DNA of 64,000 bases from Streptococcus sobrinus DSM 20742 = ATCC 33478 (GTDB lineage Bacteria; Bacillota; Bacilli; Lactobacillales; Streptococcaceae): positions 1 to 64,000 of the forward strand of contig NZ_JMLC01000001.1 in the NCBI RefSeq assembly GCF_000686605.1. Direction: 5' to 3'. A program made the translations under genes and the position numbers. The first letter of the stretch is position 1. The number at the start of each line of letters is the position of its first letter. Of this stretch, positions 1-7,713 are shown in pieces. The notes under the pieces are model-generated. The model was given only the letters and a program-made list of their open reading frames with translations, did no database searches and had not been told where the DNA came from.

Positions 1-223
1 ACTTTGGTGTCAAACGAGACTTCCGACCTTTTTGCTTAGCCCTGTGGTCGTACTGTTCCTGTGCTAAGGCTGCGGAATAACCATTTTGGCATCGTCTTAA
101 CTCTCTTGAAATAGTAGACTTATGGACGCCAAGTTTATTTGCAATTTGGCAAGGTTTCAAACCTAATTCTAAGTAGGTTTCTATCTTTATTCGGTCGGTT
201 ATGGTAAGATGGGAGTAGCTCAT
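1..223 (-). CDS. IS30-family transposase, N-terminal part (truncated by window edge)
   Basis: The minus strand reads 74 uninterrupted codons from ATG at 223 to the window edge, beginning MSYSHLTITDRIKIETYLE. This is the N-terminal DNA-binding region of IS30 transposases: a helix-turn-helix (LKPCQIANKLGVHKSTISREL, roughly residues 22-42, split here only by description) followed by a basic segment ending QKGRKSRLTPK. It would bind the element's inverted repeats. The DDE catalytic domain lies beyond the edge, so whether the gene is intact cannot be judged. Confidence 0.75.
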   Translation of the reverse strand, partial: MSYSHLTITDRIKIETYLELGLKPCQIANKLGVHKSTISRELRRCQNGYSAALAQEQYDHRAKQKGRKSRLTPK

Positions 224-313
224 AGTTTTTCCTCGGGTTCTGTTTGTGTGGTTACTTACAGTTTACACCAATGAAACGCTATGAGTTTTTTTGTTGCACT
301 ATATTTTACAATT
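1..313 (-). mobile_element. IS30-family insertion sequence, one end only (runs off the window)
   Basis: This is the 5' end of an IS30-type element. It holds the start of a minus-strand transposase gene and about 90 bases of untranslated end. The likely outer terminus is near 288-313, where TTGTTGCACTATATTTTACA resembles IS30-type terminal repeats; that boundary is by eye and unproven because the other terminus lies outside the window. The putative end abuts the exoA stop codon at 318. Confidence 0.6.
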
Positions 314-317
314 TATC

Positions 318-1148
318 TTATAAATCTATCTCCAAAACAATCGGTCCGTGGTCCTGGCGGCTACCAGAGTCAATCATATCGGACTTGCTGATTTTATCAG
401 CGATGCGGTTGCTGGTCAGCCAGTAGTCAATCCGCCAGCCGGTGTTGTTAATCTTGCTGGTCTTGCTGCGTTGAGCCCACCAGGAGTAAACATCAGGAAT
501 GTCGCCGTGCATGTAGCGGAAGGTATCGGTGAAGCCCTTGTCTAGCAGGTTAGTAAAGCCTTGGCGTTCTTCGTCGGTAAAGCCAGGAGAGCGCCGGTTG
601 CTAGAGGGATTGGCTAGGTCAATTTCCTTGTGGGCAACATTGTAGTCACCACTAGCTAGGACAGGTTTTTGCTGATCTAAGCCTACTAGGTAGTCGGCAT
701 ATTTTTGGTCCCATATTTGTCTTTCCTCCAAACGGCGGAGACCATCTCCAGCATTGGGGGTATAGACTTGGGTGACGAAGAACTTATCAAACTCTAGGGT
801 AATAATTCGACCTTCGTCATCCATGGTTGAAGGAGCATCAATTTCTGGATAGGTAATGCTTGGCTCTGGCAGGTTGGACTTGTAGAGGAACATGGTGCCA
901 GCGTAGCCTTTACGGGCCGGTTCTACTGAGGACCGCCAGGCAATTTGATAGTCTGGGAAATAGTCCTCTAGGAGGGCCAGGTGCTTTTTGGTTGGCCCCT
1001 TGGCAGAGAGTTTAGTTTCCTGAATGGCAATAATGTCGGCATCTTGGTCAACTAAGCTGGCAATAACCTGACGCGAAAGGAGGGCTCTGGCTGAATCACT
1101 AGTCAGAGCGGTGTTGAGCGAATCTATGTTCCAAGAAATAAGTTTCAT
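318..1148 (-). CDS. exoA: Exodeoxyribonuclease III / AP endonuclease ExoA
   Basis: A cytoplasmic base-excision-repair nuclease that cuts at abasic sites and clears blocked 3' ends. The 276-aa protein is full length for streptococcal ExoA. It shows the exonuclease III motifs in order: WNIDS near residue 6, IQETKLSAKG with the metal-binding Glu near 44, TQVYTPNAGDG near 130, GDYNVAH near 170, and a terminal QDHGPIVLEIDL with the catalytic Asp-His pair. I place the start at 1148 because AAGGAT sits at the right distance upstream; an in-frame ATG five codons earlier has no good ribosome site. The 3' end lies five bases from the probable IS30 terminus, but the reading frame looks intact. Confidence 0.95.
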   Translation of the reverse strand: MKLISWNIDSLNTALTSDSARALLSRQVIASLVDQDADIIAIQETKLSAKGPTKKHLALLEDYFPDYQIAWRSSVEPARKGYAGTMFLYKSNLPEPSITYPEIDAPSTMDDEGRIITLEFDKFFVTQVYTPNAGDGLRRLEERQIWDQKYADYLVGLDQQKPVLASGDYNVAHKEIDLANPSSNRRSPGFTDEERQGFTNLLDKGFTDTFRYMHGDIPDVYSWWAQRSKTSKINNTGWRIDYWLTSNRIADKISKSDMIDSGSRQDHGPIVLEIDL

Positions 1149-1306
1149 AATGATATCCTTCAATTCAAATTTCTCCCATTATTATAGCAGATTAATCAGT
1201 AAGCTGTGATTCTCACGATTAGATTAGGAAAAGGAATTTTGAAAATGATCAGAAAGTTTGAAAATAGGCTTGCTAGTTGATTGATAGACTTTATCATTTT
1301 GGTTTT

Positions 1307-1660
1307 TTATCTGAGAGCGATTAAAACAATAGTCACAATATAAAAGATAGCGGTTAGCAGATAACCCATGCGCCAAAAGAGCTTGAAGAAACGTTTGTAG
1401 GAGAAGATCCTAATCTTCCCGGCCTTGCGCAAGATGAAGAGGCAGGTGGCGATAGCTAGCATGCACATCATCAGGAGGTACTGCGGGAAAAAATTATGGG
1501 TGAAGTAGCGCCCCGAGATATAAATGATGGCTACTGCTAAGAAGGGTAGGGAGAGGTCAGGAAATTTGATGCTAAAGCGTTTGAGATCAAAATAGCGGAC
1601 CAGGGATTGGGCCAAAAAGGGGATGATAAAGAAGTAGAGAACTGCGAAAATGTATATCAT
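1307..1660 (-). CDS. DUF3397 family membrane protein
   Basis: A 117-aa hydrophobic protein with about four membrane segments: residues 1-18, roughly 35-52, 58-77 and 95-116, with basic loops between them (RYFDLKRF, RKAGKIRIFSYKRFFK). Size and pattern match DUF3397, a family of unknown function found in streptococci and related Firmicutes. It lies between exoA and the divergent rplK promoter. An AGGA-type ribosome site precedes ATG 1660. No catalytic motif is visible, so no function is assigned. Confidence 0.65.
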   Translation of the reverse strand: MIYIFAVLYFFIIPFLAQSLVRYFDLKRFSIKFPDLSLPFLAVAIIYISGRYFTHNFFPQYLLMMCMLAIATCLFILRKAGKIRIFSYKRFFKLFWRMGYLLTAIFYIVTIVLIALR

Positions 1661-1723
1661 AAGACTATTTTATCCTGATTAGAGAATAAAGTAAACTTAT
1701 TCTGAGGAAAAAGTGAAAAATCC

Positions 1724-1751
1724 TTGCAAAATCAGCCTATTCCTGTATAAT
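1724..1751 (+). promoter_or_regulatory. SigA-type promoter of rplK-rplA
   Basis: TTGCAA at 1724-1729 and a perfect TATAAT at 1746-1751 are separated by 16 bases. This is among the strongest promoter matches in the window and lies about 190 bases before rplK, leaving a long leader. Confidence 0.8.
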
Positions 1752-1757
1752 ATTAAG

Positions 1758-1941
1758 GGTGTGTCTGGTACCCTAGGCATGCCTGTGGGAGGTAACTACT
1801 CTTTATAAAATAAACAGATACTTCGTTAATGCGTTTTGCTGGACTCGAGTCCTATCTGTAGCGCCTTGACTGGTCTCTCCCTTGTTTTCTCTTGAGTAAA
1901 ATCTATTCTTACCGCCAAAACCACAAAGGAGGAAATTACAA
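1758..1941 (+). promoter_or_regulatory. Structured 5' leader of the L11-L1 operon
   Basis: About 180 bases separate the promoter from rplK. Complementary segments suggest nested helices: CAGATA (about 1815) with TATCTG (about 1852) enclosing GGACTCGAGTCC, and GGGAG (about 1788) with CTCCC (about 1877). Ribosomal protein operons are commonly controlled by such leaders, and L1 represses its own operon in other bacteria. Autogenous control by L1 is my inference; I did not identify the L1-binding signature. Confidence 0.45.
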
Positions 1942-2367
1942 ATGGCTAAAAAAGTCGAAAATGTCGTAAAACTTCAAATTCCTGCTGGTAAAGCGACTCC
2001 AGCTCCACCGGTTGGACCTGCTCTTGGTCAAGCCGGAATCAACATCATGGGATTCACCAAAGAGTTTAACGCTCGTACTGCTGACCAAGCAGGTATGCTG
2101 ATCCCAGTTGTTATCTCTGTGTATGAAGATAAATCATTTGATTTCATCACAAAAACTCCACCAGCTGCTGTTCTTTTGAAAAAGGCTGCCGGTGTCGACA
2201 AGGGTTCAGGTGAACCAAACAAAACTAAGGTTGCTAGCGTTACTCGTGCACAAGTACAAGAAATCGCTCAAACCAAGATGCCTGACCTGAACGCTGCAAA
2301 CATTGAATCTGCTATGCGCATGATCGAAGGTACTGCTCGTTCAATGGGATTCACTGTTACTGACTAA
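1942..2367 (+). CDS. rplK: 50S ribosomal protein L11
   Basis: Ribosomal protein L11 binds the GTPase-associated region of 23S rRNA, where elongation factors and RelA act. The 141-aa product is full length. It has the N-terminal proline-rich motif [18 protein letters not shown] (residues about 15-32), the [17 protein letters not shown] segment (about 68-84), and the C-terminal RNA-binding domain ending in [23 protein letters not shown] directly precedes ATG 1942. It is first in a two-gene operon with rplA, in the standard order. Confidence 0.98.
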   Translation: MAKKVENVVKLQIPAGKATPAPPVGPALGQAGINIMGFTKEFNARTADQAGMLIPVVISVYEDKSFDFITKTPPAAVLLKKAAGVDKGSGEPNKTKVASVTRAQVQEIAQTKMPDLNAANIESAMRMIEGTARSMGFTVTD

Positions 2368-2461
2368 TAGGAATTCTAAGACACCCGCATTCATCGCTTG
2401 CCGGTGAAGGTGTGGAAGATGAAAGTCGATAGGACCACATTACACAAGGAGAAAGAATAAC

Positions 2462-3151
2462 ATGGCTAAAAAAAGCAAACAAATGCGTGCTGCTCTTGAG
2501 AAGGTAGATACTTCTAAAGCATACAGCGTTGAAGAAGCTGTTGCACTCGCAAAAGAAACAAACTTCGCAAAATTTGATGCAACTGTAGAAGTTGCCTACA
2601 ACCTTAACATTGATGTTAAGAAGGCTGACCAACAAATCCGTGGGGCAATGGTCTTGCCAAACGGTACTGGCAAAACTCAACGAGTTCTTGTTTTCGCTCG
2701 TGGTGCTAAAGCTGAAGAAGCTAAGGCTGCTGGTGCAGACTTCGTTGGGGAAGATGACCTCGTTGCTAAAATCAACGATGGTTGGTTGGACTTCGATGTT
2801 GTTATCGCAACACCTGATATGATGGCAATCGTTGGTCGTCTTGGACGTGTCCTCGGCCCACGTAACCTTATGCCAAACCCTAAGACTGGTACAGTAACTA
2901 TGGATGTTGCCAAGGCTGTTGAAGAATCTAAGGGTGGTAAAATCACTTACCGTGCTGACAAGGCTGGTAACGTGCAAGCTATCATTGGTAAAGTATCTTT
3001 TGATGCTGACAAGTTGGTAGAAAACTTCAAAGCTTTCAACGATGTTATCGCTAAGGCTAAACCAGCAACTGTTAAAGGTGCTTACATCACTAACCTTGCA
3101 ATCTCAACCACTCAAGGTGTTGGTATCAAGGTAGATAGCAACTCACTTTAA
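2462..3151 (+). CDS. rplA: 50S ribosomal protein L1
   Basis: Ribosomal protein L1 forms the mobile L1 stalk of the large subunit near the E site and often acts as translational repressor of its own operon. The 229-aa protein carries the family signature around residues 120-140 ([20 protein letters not shown], then KTGTVT) and the usual C-terminal segment ending [10 protein letters not shown] 94-base spacer after rplK contains short inverted segments and ends in AAGGAGAAAGAATA before ATG. A factor-independent terminator follows the gene, closing the operon. No irregularities are seen. Confidence 0.98.
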   Translation: MAKKSKQMRAALEKVDTSKAYSVEEAVALAKETNFAKFDATVEVAYNLNIDVKKADQQIRGAMVLPNGTGKTQRVLVFARGAKAEEAKAAGADFVGEDDLVAKINDGWLDFDVVIATPDMMAIVGRLGRVLGPRNLMPNPKTGTVTMDVAKAVEESKGGKITYRADKAGNVQAIIGKVSFDADKLVENFKAFNDVIAKAKPATVKGAYITNLAISTTQGVGIKVDSNSL

Positions 3152-3165
3152 TCTATTAACTAAAT

Positions 3166-3197
3166 TAGAAAAAGGATCGGCTGGGCCGGCCTTTTTT
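3166..3197 (+). terminator. Terminator after rplA
   Basis: AAAAGGATCGGC and GCCGGCCTTTT pair around a TGG loop with one bulge, followed by a T-run, 15 bases after the rplA stop. Confidence 0.8.
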
Positions 3198-3361
3198 CAT
3201 GTTCTCGATAAAATAGGTCCACCCCAGTTTCACTTCAGACAGCTTCCTCTATTTTCAATGGCCTTTTCGGCTTGGAAATTTATTTTTTAAACTGCTAGGA
3301 GAAAGGCTTCATTTATGATAAAATAATTAGGATGAGTTCGAATTGAAGAGGAGATAGATTG

Positions 3362-4093
3362 ATGGTAGAACCAAAGTACAAACGTGTCTTGATTAAGCTC
3401 TCTGGTGAAGCCTTGGCGGGTGCTAAGGGAGTCGGGATTGACTTGCCAACTGTTCAAACTATAGCCAAGGAGATTGCTGAGGTTCATGAGCTGGGCGTGC
3501 AAATTGCCTTGGTTATCGGTGGTGGTAACCTCTGGCGGGGAGAGCCAGCTGCTCAGGCTGGTATGGACCGTGTTCAGGCCGACTACACCGGCATGTTGGG
3601 GACCGTCATGAATGCCTTGGTTATGGCAGACAGCCTCAAGCAGGTTGGTGTTGACACCCGGGTGCAGACAGCCATTGCCATGCAATCTGTTGCCGAGCCT
3701 TACATTCGTGGTCGGGCCCTGCGTCACCTTGAAAAGGGTCGGATTGTTATCTTTGGTGCTGGTATTGGCTCTCCTTACTTCTCAACGGACACAACAGCGG
3801 CTCTGCGGGCAGCCGAAGTTGAAGCTGATGCTATTCTCATGGCCAAGAACGGTGTCGATGGTGTCTATAATGATGACCCTCGTAAGAATGCCGATGCTGT
3901 TAAGTTTGATGAATTGACCCATGTGGAAGTTATCAAACGTGGCCTTAAGATTATGGATGCAACGGCTGCGACTATGTCTATGGATAATGATATTGACCTG
4001 GTTGTCTTCAACATGAATGAGCCTGGTAATATCAGACGGGTCGTCTTCGGTGAACCAATCGGAACAACTGTTTCAAACAAATCTTCTCACTAA
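3362..4093 (+). CDS. pyrH: UMP kinase
   Basis: UMP kinase converts UMP to UDP with ATP in pyrimidine nucleotide synthesis and belongs to the amino-acid-kinase fold, not the P-loop kinases. The 243-aa protein shows KLSGEALAG near residue 11, [12 protein letters not shown] near 50, the [22 protein letters not shown] region, and [14 protein letters not shown] near 160 for nucleotide binding. I choose ATG 3362, preceded by GAGGAGATAGATTG, over the in-frame TTG at 3359. frr follows 18 bases downstream, a pairing conserved across Firmicutes. Confidence 0.97.
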   Translation: MVEPKYKRVLIKLSGEALAGAKGVGIDLPTVQTIAKEIAEVHELGVQIALVIGGGNLWRGEPAAQAGMDRVQADYTGMLGTVMNALVMADSLKQVGVDTRVQTAIAMQSVAEPYIRGRALRHLEKGRIVIFGAGIGSPYFSTDTTAALRAAEVEADAILMAKNGVDGVYNDDPRKNADAVKFDELTHVEVIKRGLKIMDATAATMSMDNDIDLVVFNMNEPGNIRRVVFGEPIGTTVSNKSSH

Positions 4094-4111
4094 AAAGAAA
4101 AGGAATTGATT

Positions 4112-4669
4112 ATGGCAAATCCAATTATTGATAAAGCAAACGAACGTTTTAAACATTCCCACGAAGCCTTGGGACGTGAATTTTCTGCTATCCGTGCTGG
4201 CCGTGCAAATGCCAGCCTTTTGGACCGAATTGAAGTAGACTATTACGGAGCTCCAACTCCCCTTAATCAATTGGCTTCTATCACCGTTCCGGAAGCTCGA
4301 GTTCTCTTAATTTCCCCATTTGATAAAAGCTCTATCAAGGAAATTGAGCGGGCTATCAACGAGTCAGACTTAGGTATTAATCCAGCCAACGATGGTTCTG
4401 TTATTCGCTTAGTTATCCCAGCCTTGACCGAAGAAACGCGTAGGGAATTGGCTAAGGAAGTGAAAAAACTTGGAGAAAATGCCAAGGTTGCCATCCGCAA
4501 TATCCGTCGGGATGCTATGGATGATGCTAAAAAGCAAGAAAAAAATAAGGAAATCACTGAAGATGAACTCAAGTCTTTGGAAAAAGATATCCAAAAAGCT
4601 ACGGATGATGCTGTCAAGAAGATTGATAGCATGACCAACGAAAAAGAAAAAGAATTGCTAACCGTTTAA
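4112..4669 (+). CDS. frr: Ribosome recycling factor
   Basis: Frr works with EF-G to split post-termination ribosomes. The 185-aa length is exactly typical. Visible are the long helical bundle and the conserved patches [23 protein letters not shown] (in two parts, about residues 25-48), [14 protein letters not shown], and the C-terminal [27 protein letters not shown] precedes ATG 4112; an in-frame TTG two codons earlier is a worse start. It is co-transcribed with pyrH, and a hairpin lies before the next gene. Confidence 0.97.
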   Translation: MANPIIDKANERFKHSHEALGREFSAIRAGRANASLLDRIEVDYYGAPTPLNQLASITVPEARVLLISPFDKSSIKEIERAINESDLGINPANDGSVIRLVIPALTEETRRELAKEVKKLGENAKVAIRNIRRDAMDDAKKQEKNKEITEDELKSLEKDIQKATDDAVKKIDSMTNEKEKELLTV

Positions 4670-4680
4670 AAGCAAGCAGA

Positions 4681-4716
4681 GAGGGTCTGGGACTGGAGCG
4701 TCTCAGACCTTTCCTG
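4681..4716 (+). terminator. Hairpin between frr and cvfB, probable partial terminator
   Basis: AGGGTCTGGGAC and GTCTCAGACCT pair (one bulge, one G-T) around TGGAGC, followed by a weak T-rich stretch TTTCCTGTT. The short T-run suggests attenuation more than a full stop. Confidence 0.55.
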
Positions 4717-4733
4717 TTCAATGAGGAAATCCA

Positions 4734-5591
4734 ATGAATAATATACTAGCAAAAACCATTACAGCTATGGTGACTGACCAAAATGAGCACTATTATTTTG
4801 TGCAAAAGGATGGAGTGACCCTGGCCTTGGATAAGACGGAGGGTGACCACCAGCTGGGTCAGATGGTCCAGGGCTTTGCCTATAGCGACCTCCATCAAAA
4901 GCTTCGCCTGACCACCCTGCCAATTTCAGCTACTCGCGACAGCTATGGCTGGGGTGTAGTGACCGAGGTCCGTCGGGACCTGGGAGTCTTTCTGGATACA
5001 GGCCTTCCTGATAAGCAAGTCGTCGTTTCTCTGGACGTTCTGCCAGAGATTAAGGAGCTTTGGCCTAAGAAGGGTGATAAGCTCTACGTGTCCTTGGAGG
5101 TTGACAAGAAAGACCGTATCTGGGCCCTTCCTGCTCCAGCAGAGGTCTTTCAAAAGCTAGCTAGTCCCGCCTACGATAATATGCAAAATGAGAAGCTGCG
5201 GGCCATCGTCTACCGTCTCAAATTATCAGGTACTTTTGTCTATTTGCCTGATAATAATATGTTGGGCTTCATTCATCCCAGCGAGCGTTACACAGAACCT
5301 CGTTTAGGACAGGAGCTGGAAGCCCGTGTCATTGGTTACCGACAGGTTGACCGCACTCTCAATCTCTCGCTCAAGCCCCGTTCTTTTGAAATGTTGGAAG
5401 CTGATGCCCAGATGATTTTGACCTATTTAGAAGGCCAGGGCGGGTTTATGACCCTCAATGATAAGTCATCGCCAGCAGAAATCAAGGCTACCTTTGGTAT
5501 CTCTAAGGGCCAATTCAAAAAGGCCCTAGGTGGTCTCATGAAGGCCGGCAAGATTAAGCAGGATGCCAGCGGGACATGGGGTCTCCTATGA
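4734..5591 (+). CDS. cvfB: CvfB-type S1 RNA-binding protein
   Basis: CvfB proteins are cytoplasmic RNA-binding proteins that affect virulence gene expression in staphylococci and streptococci; the exact RNA targets are unsettled. The 285-aa sequence fits the family layout: successive S1-like beta-barrel modules (for example YGWGVVTEVRRDLGVFLDTGLPDK from about residue 70, given here as a landmark in two halves, and KLSGTFVYLPDNNMLGFIHPSE from about 163) and a C-terminal winged-helix region (ISKGQFKKALGGLMKAGKI). TGAGGA precedes the ATG. Its last four bases overlap the start of the next gene (ATGA). Confidence 0.88.
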   Translation: MNNILAKTITAMVTDQNEHYYFVQKDGVTLALDKTEGDHQLGQMVQGFAYSDLHQKLRLTTLPISATRDSYGWGVVTEVRRDLGVFLDTGLPDKQVVVSLDVLPEIKELWPKKGDKLYVSLEVDKKDRIWALPAPAEVFQKLASPAYDNMQNEKLRAIVYRLKLSGTFVYLPDNNMLGFIHPSERYTEPRLGQELEARVIGYRQVDRTLNLSLKPRSFEMLEADAQMILTYLEGQGGFMTLNDKSSPAEIKATFGISKGQFKKALGGLMKAGKIKQDASGTWGLL

Positions 5592-6151
5592 CGAAATCGC
5601 TTGAAGAAATGAGCTTGGAAGAGCTCTGGCAGCTTTTTCCGATTTTTCTGGTGGAACATAAAACGCAGTGGCAGAATTGGTATGTGTCAGAAAAAGCTGA
5701 CTTGGAGAAAGTGTTAGGCCCTGACTTAATAAAAAACATTGAGCACATTGGTAGCACAGCCATTCCAAATATCTGGGCTAAGAATATAGTTGATATCTTG
5801 ATAGAAGTAGCATCACCTGCGGATATGGTTCAATCTAGGAAATTGTTAGTCGCAAATGGTTGGCGGGTGATGTCAGAAGAGCCCGAGCGAATTTCTCTTA
5901 ATAAGGGATACACTCAAAATGGCTTTGCGGACAAGGTCTTTCATCTGCATTTGCGTCTGATGGGGGATTGTGATGAGATTTATTTCAGGGACTATCTGCG
6001 TTTGCATCCAGATATAGCTCAGGCTTACCAGAAAATTAAGCTAAGCTTGTGGAAGGAATTTGAGCATGATCGAAATGGCTATACAGAGGCTAAGAGTGAC
6101 TTTATCAAGAAATATACCAAAGAGGCCGGAAAAGGCCAGATTGATTTCTAG
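5588..6151 (+). CDS. GrpB family protein (UPF0157, nucleotidyltransferase-like)
   Basis: GrpB/UPF0157 proteins share the nucleotidyltransferase fold; no reaction is established for most of them. The 187-aa product has the family signature IEHIGSTAIPNIWAKNIVDILIEV (about residues 41-65, cited only as a landmark in two parts): the HxGSTA motif and a following acidic residue. A histidine pair FHLHLRL appears near residue 120. The start at 5588 overlaps the cvfB stop as ATGA, so translational coupling is likely. A strong terminator lies 137 bases downstream. Confidence 0.85.
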   Translation: MTKSLEEMSLEELWQLFPIFLVEHKTQWQNWYVSEKADLEKVLGPDLIKNIEHIGSTAIPNIWAKNIVDILIEVASPADMVQSRKLLVANGWRVMSEEPERISLNKGYTQNGFADKVFHLHLRLMGDCDEIYFRDYLRLHPDIAQAYQKIKLSLWKEFEHDRNGYTEAKSDFIKKYTKEAGKGQIDF

Positions 6152-6383
6152 GGCTAGCTTGAAAACGGGATGGTGCTTGATTGAGACAGTGATTTTTGTT
6201 TTATTGTGTCCTTTTTTATAAAGTCAGATTTACAAAGAGGGAAAAGGCCCAAGGGAAAAATTTTAAAGCGGTTTGAGACCTGTTAAGTAGGCCCAGCCTT
6301 GTGAGTGCAAGGTAGGCCTTTTTTTGATAGGAAAAGATAAAAGGGTGATAAAAAATGCCTATCGCTTGATTAGTTTTAAATAT
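6152..6383 (+). other. Intergenic stretch between grpB-type gene and binding lipoprotein gene
   Basis: About 290 bases lie between the two genes. Apart from the terminator at 6289-6325 and the promoter at 6384-6412, I see no ORF with a ribosome site, no T-box AGGGTGG motif and no recognisable riboswitch. Confidence 0.5.
6289..6325 (+). terminator. Strong factor-independent terminator
   Basis: Outer AGGCC/GGCCT and inner CCTTG/CAAGG helices around TGAGTG are followed directly by seven T residues. It closes the pyrH-to-grpB transcription unit. Confidence 0.85.
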
Positions 6384-6412
6384 TTGTTTGCCCTGTCTAA
6401 AGATGGTAAAAT
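6384..6412 (+). promoter_or_regulatory. Promoter of the binding lipoprotein gene
   Basis: TTGTTT at 6384-6389 and TAAAAT at 6407-6412 are 17 bases apart, about 33 bases before the start codon at 6445. GAAACTATA directly follows and resembles half of the streptococcal MET-box palindrome. Confidence 0.55.
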
Positions 6413-6444
6413 GAAACTATACTTAAATTGTGAGGAGTTTTTTC

Positions 6445-7272
6445 ATGAAACTTAAAAATATTGTGAAGTTTGGAGCTGTGGCAGTAGCTTCTGTGGCCAT
6501 ACTAGCAGCCTGTGGTTCCAAGTCTTCTAGTAAAGAGACCGTTAACTTTGCGACGGTTGGAACTACTAATCCATTCTCTTATGAAGACAAGAGCGGTAAT
6601 CTGACAGGTTATGATATTGAAGTGGCCAAGGCCGTTTTCAAGGGCTCTGATAAATACAAGGTTAATTTCAAAAAGACCGAGTGGTCTTCTGTTTTTGACG
6701 GTCTCGGTTCTAGTAAATACCAAATGGCCGGAAACAATATCTCTTATGATAAGGATCGGGCAAAACGCTACCTCTATTCTGAGCCTACCGGAACAACACC
6801 GACGGTCTTGACTGTAGGTAAAGACAGTGATATTAAGTCCTTCGATGATATTGGCGGTTACTCAACTCAAGTCGTTCAGGGGACAACAACGGCCAAGCAA
6901 TTGGAGGACTATAATAAGAAGCATCCCGATAATCAGGTTAAAATCAACTATACAGAAGAAGATATTCCGCAAATCTTGCGGAGCTTGAATGATGGTAAAT
7001 ATGATTTCAAACTCTTTGATGCCCCAACTGTCAATGCGGTCATTAAGAGCCAAAATCTGTCAAATTTGAAGACTATTGATGTGCCTTCTGACCAAAAACC
7101 ATTTATCTACTTTGTCTTCTCTAGCGACCAAAAGGATTTGCAAAAGTTTGTCAATAAACGTTTGGAAGCCTTACAGAAAGATGGTACCCTATCTAAGTTA
7201 GCTGAGAAATATCTGGGCAACAAGGATTATGTTCCTACAGCTAAGGAAATGAAAGTGCCTTCAAATAAATAA
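6445..7272 (+). CDS. Amino-acid ABC transporter substrate-binding lipoprotein (family 3 type)
   Basis: A 275-aa lipoprotein that should capture a polar amino acid outside the membrane. It has a signal peptide of about 24 residues with lipobox LAAC, then a Ser-rich tether, then a family-3 solute-binding domain with NPFSYEDKSGNLTGYDIEVAKAV (landmark near residue 45, cited in part) and repeated lobe motifs. GAGGAG precedes ATG 6445; an ATG five codons upstream lies over that site and is rejected. No permease or ATPase of its own adjoins it. The same order (this protein, MetQ, M20 peptidase, MetN, MetI) occurs in pneumococcus. Cystine or another sulfur amino acid is a guess from context. Confidence 0.8.
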   Translation: MKLKNIVKFGAVAVASVAILAACGSKSSSKETVNFATVGTTNPFSYEDKSGNLTGYDIEVAKAVFKGSDKYKVNFKKTEWSSVFDGLGSSKYQMAGNNISYDKDRAKRYLYSEPTGTTPTVLTVGKDSDIKSFDDIGGYSTQVVQGTTTAKQLEDYNKKHPDNQVKINYTEEDIPQILRSLNDGKYDFKLFDAPTVNAVIKSQNLSNLKTIDVPSDQKPFIYFVFSSDQKDLQKFVNKRLEALQKDGTLSKLAEKYLGNKDYVPTAKEMKVPSNK

Positions 7273-7537
7273 GCAAAGGAGACTGTGACAAAAGTTTTCA
7301 CCTCGTTACTTTTTCAACGTCAAACACCTTGACGCAGTGGTTGATTTGTGATGAGTGGCTTGACGCTTTAACGTTTAGTCACTCACATGCCAGTGAAACG
7401 GCGGTAAAGTACTTATCCCTTTCGGGACAGGTCAAACAGTCTGGGAGACTGTTTGAGGAAACCAGACCAGTTCAACTTTGCGGGGGTGAGAAAGAAATAG
7501 TCTGGGGATAGACTATTTCTTCCCGAACCTTAAAATT
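7273..7537 (+). repeat. Hairpin-dense intergenic region
   Basis: No credible gene is seen here. The stretch is packed with short perfect hairpins: CGTCAA/TTGACG (7318-7334), GAGTG/CACTC (about 7354-7384), TCCC/GGGA (about 7418-7428), AAACAGTCT/AGACTGTTT (7434-7454) and GAAATAGTCT/AGACTATTTC (7494-7519). It begins with GGAGACTGTGAC, matching the GGAGTCTGTGAC hairpin after mltG. The last hairpin plus the following GTGAGG terminator resembles 33464-33556. A 60-codon ORF at 7329-7511 has no ribosome site and runs through the hairpins, so I do not call it. Confidence 0.5.
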
Positions 7538-7595
7538 GGAGAGTGAGGCAAATCGATTTCTTCGAAATCATGATTTTGGTCTCACTCCTTTTTTT
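7538..7595 (+). terminator. Long-stem terminator upstream of metQ
   Basis: GGAGAGTGAG and CTCACTCC pair, with an inner helix GATTTC/GAAATC around TTC, followed by seven T residues. It insulates metQ from upstream transcription. Confidence 0.8.
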
Positions 7596-7612
7596 GTTGG
7601 CAGTCTCCATGC

Positions 7613-7629
7613 TATAGTTATTAGTTATA
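7613..7629 (+). promoter_or_regulatory. Possible MET-box (MetR/MtaR-type operator) before metQ
   Basis: TATAGTTATTAGTTATA resembles the reported streptococcal MET-box TATAGTT-N3-AACTATA. The left half is exact and the right half has two mismatches. It lies 23 bases before the metQ -35 element. This is a weak match supported by position. Confidence 0.35.
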
Positions 7630-7651
7630 AGTCTATACAATAATAAACAAT

Positions 7652-7680
7652 TTGAAAGCTGTCTTTCCTTGTGGGATAAT
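7652..7680 (+). promoter_or_regulatory. metQ promoter
   Basis: TTGAAA at 7652-7657 and GATAAT at 7675-7680, spacing 17, end 33 bases before the metQ start codon. Confidence 0.6.
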
Positions 7681-7713
7681 AGGCACATGATAAATTAGAA
7701 AAGAGGTTCTCTT

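Noticed and set aside
2357-2977. 206-codon minus-strand ORF across the rplK-rplA gap
   Set aside because: It is antisense to rplA and low in plausible protein features; a coding shadow.
3287-3727. 146-codon minus-strand ORF opposite the pyrH start
   Set aside because: It is antisense to pyrH and has no supporting signal.
6152-6444. T-box or SAM riboswitch before the sulfur-amino-acid-type lipoprotein gene
   Set aside because: The T-box core AGGGTGG-ACCGCG and SAM riboswitch helices are not present; only a terminator and a promoter are seen.
7329-7511. 60-codon ORF in the hairpin region before metQ
   Set aside because: No ribosome site, and it is made of hairpin arms.
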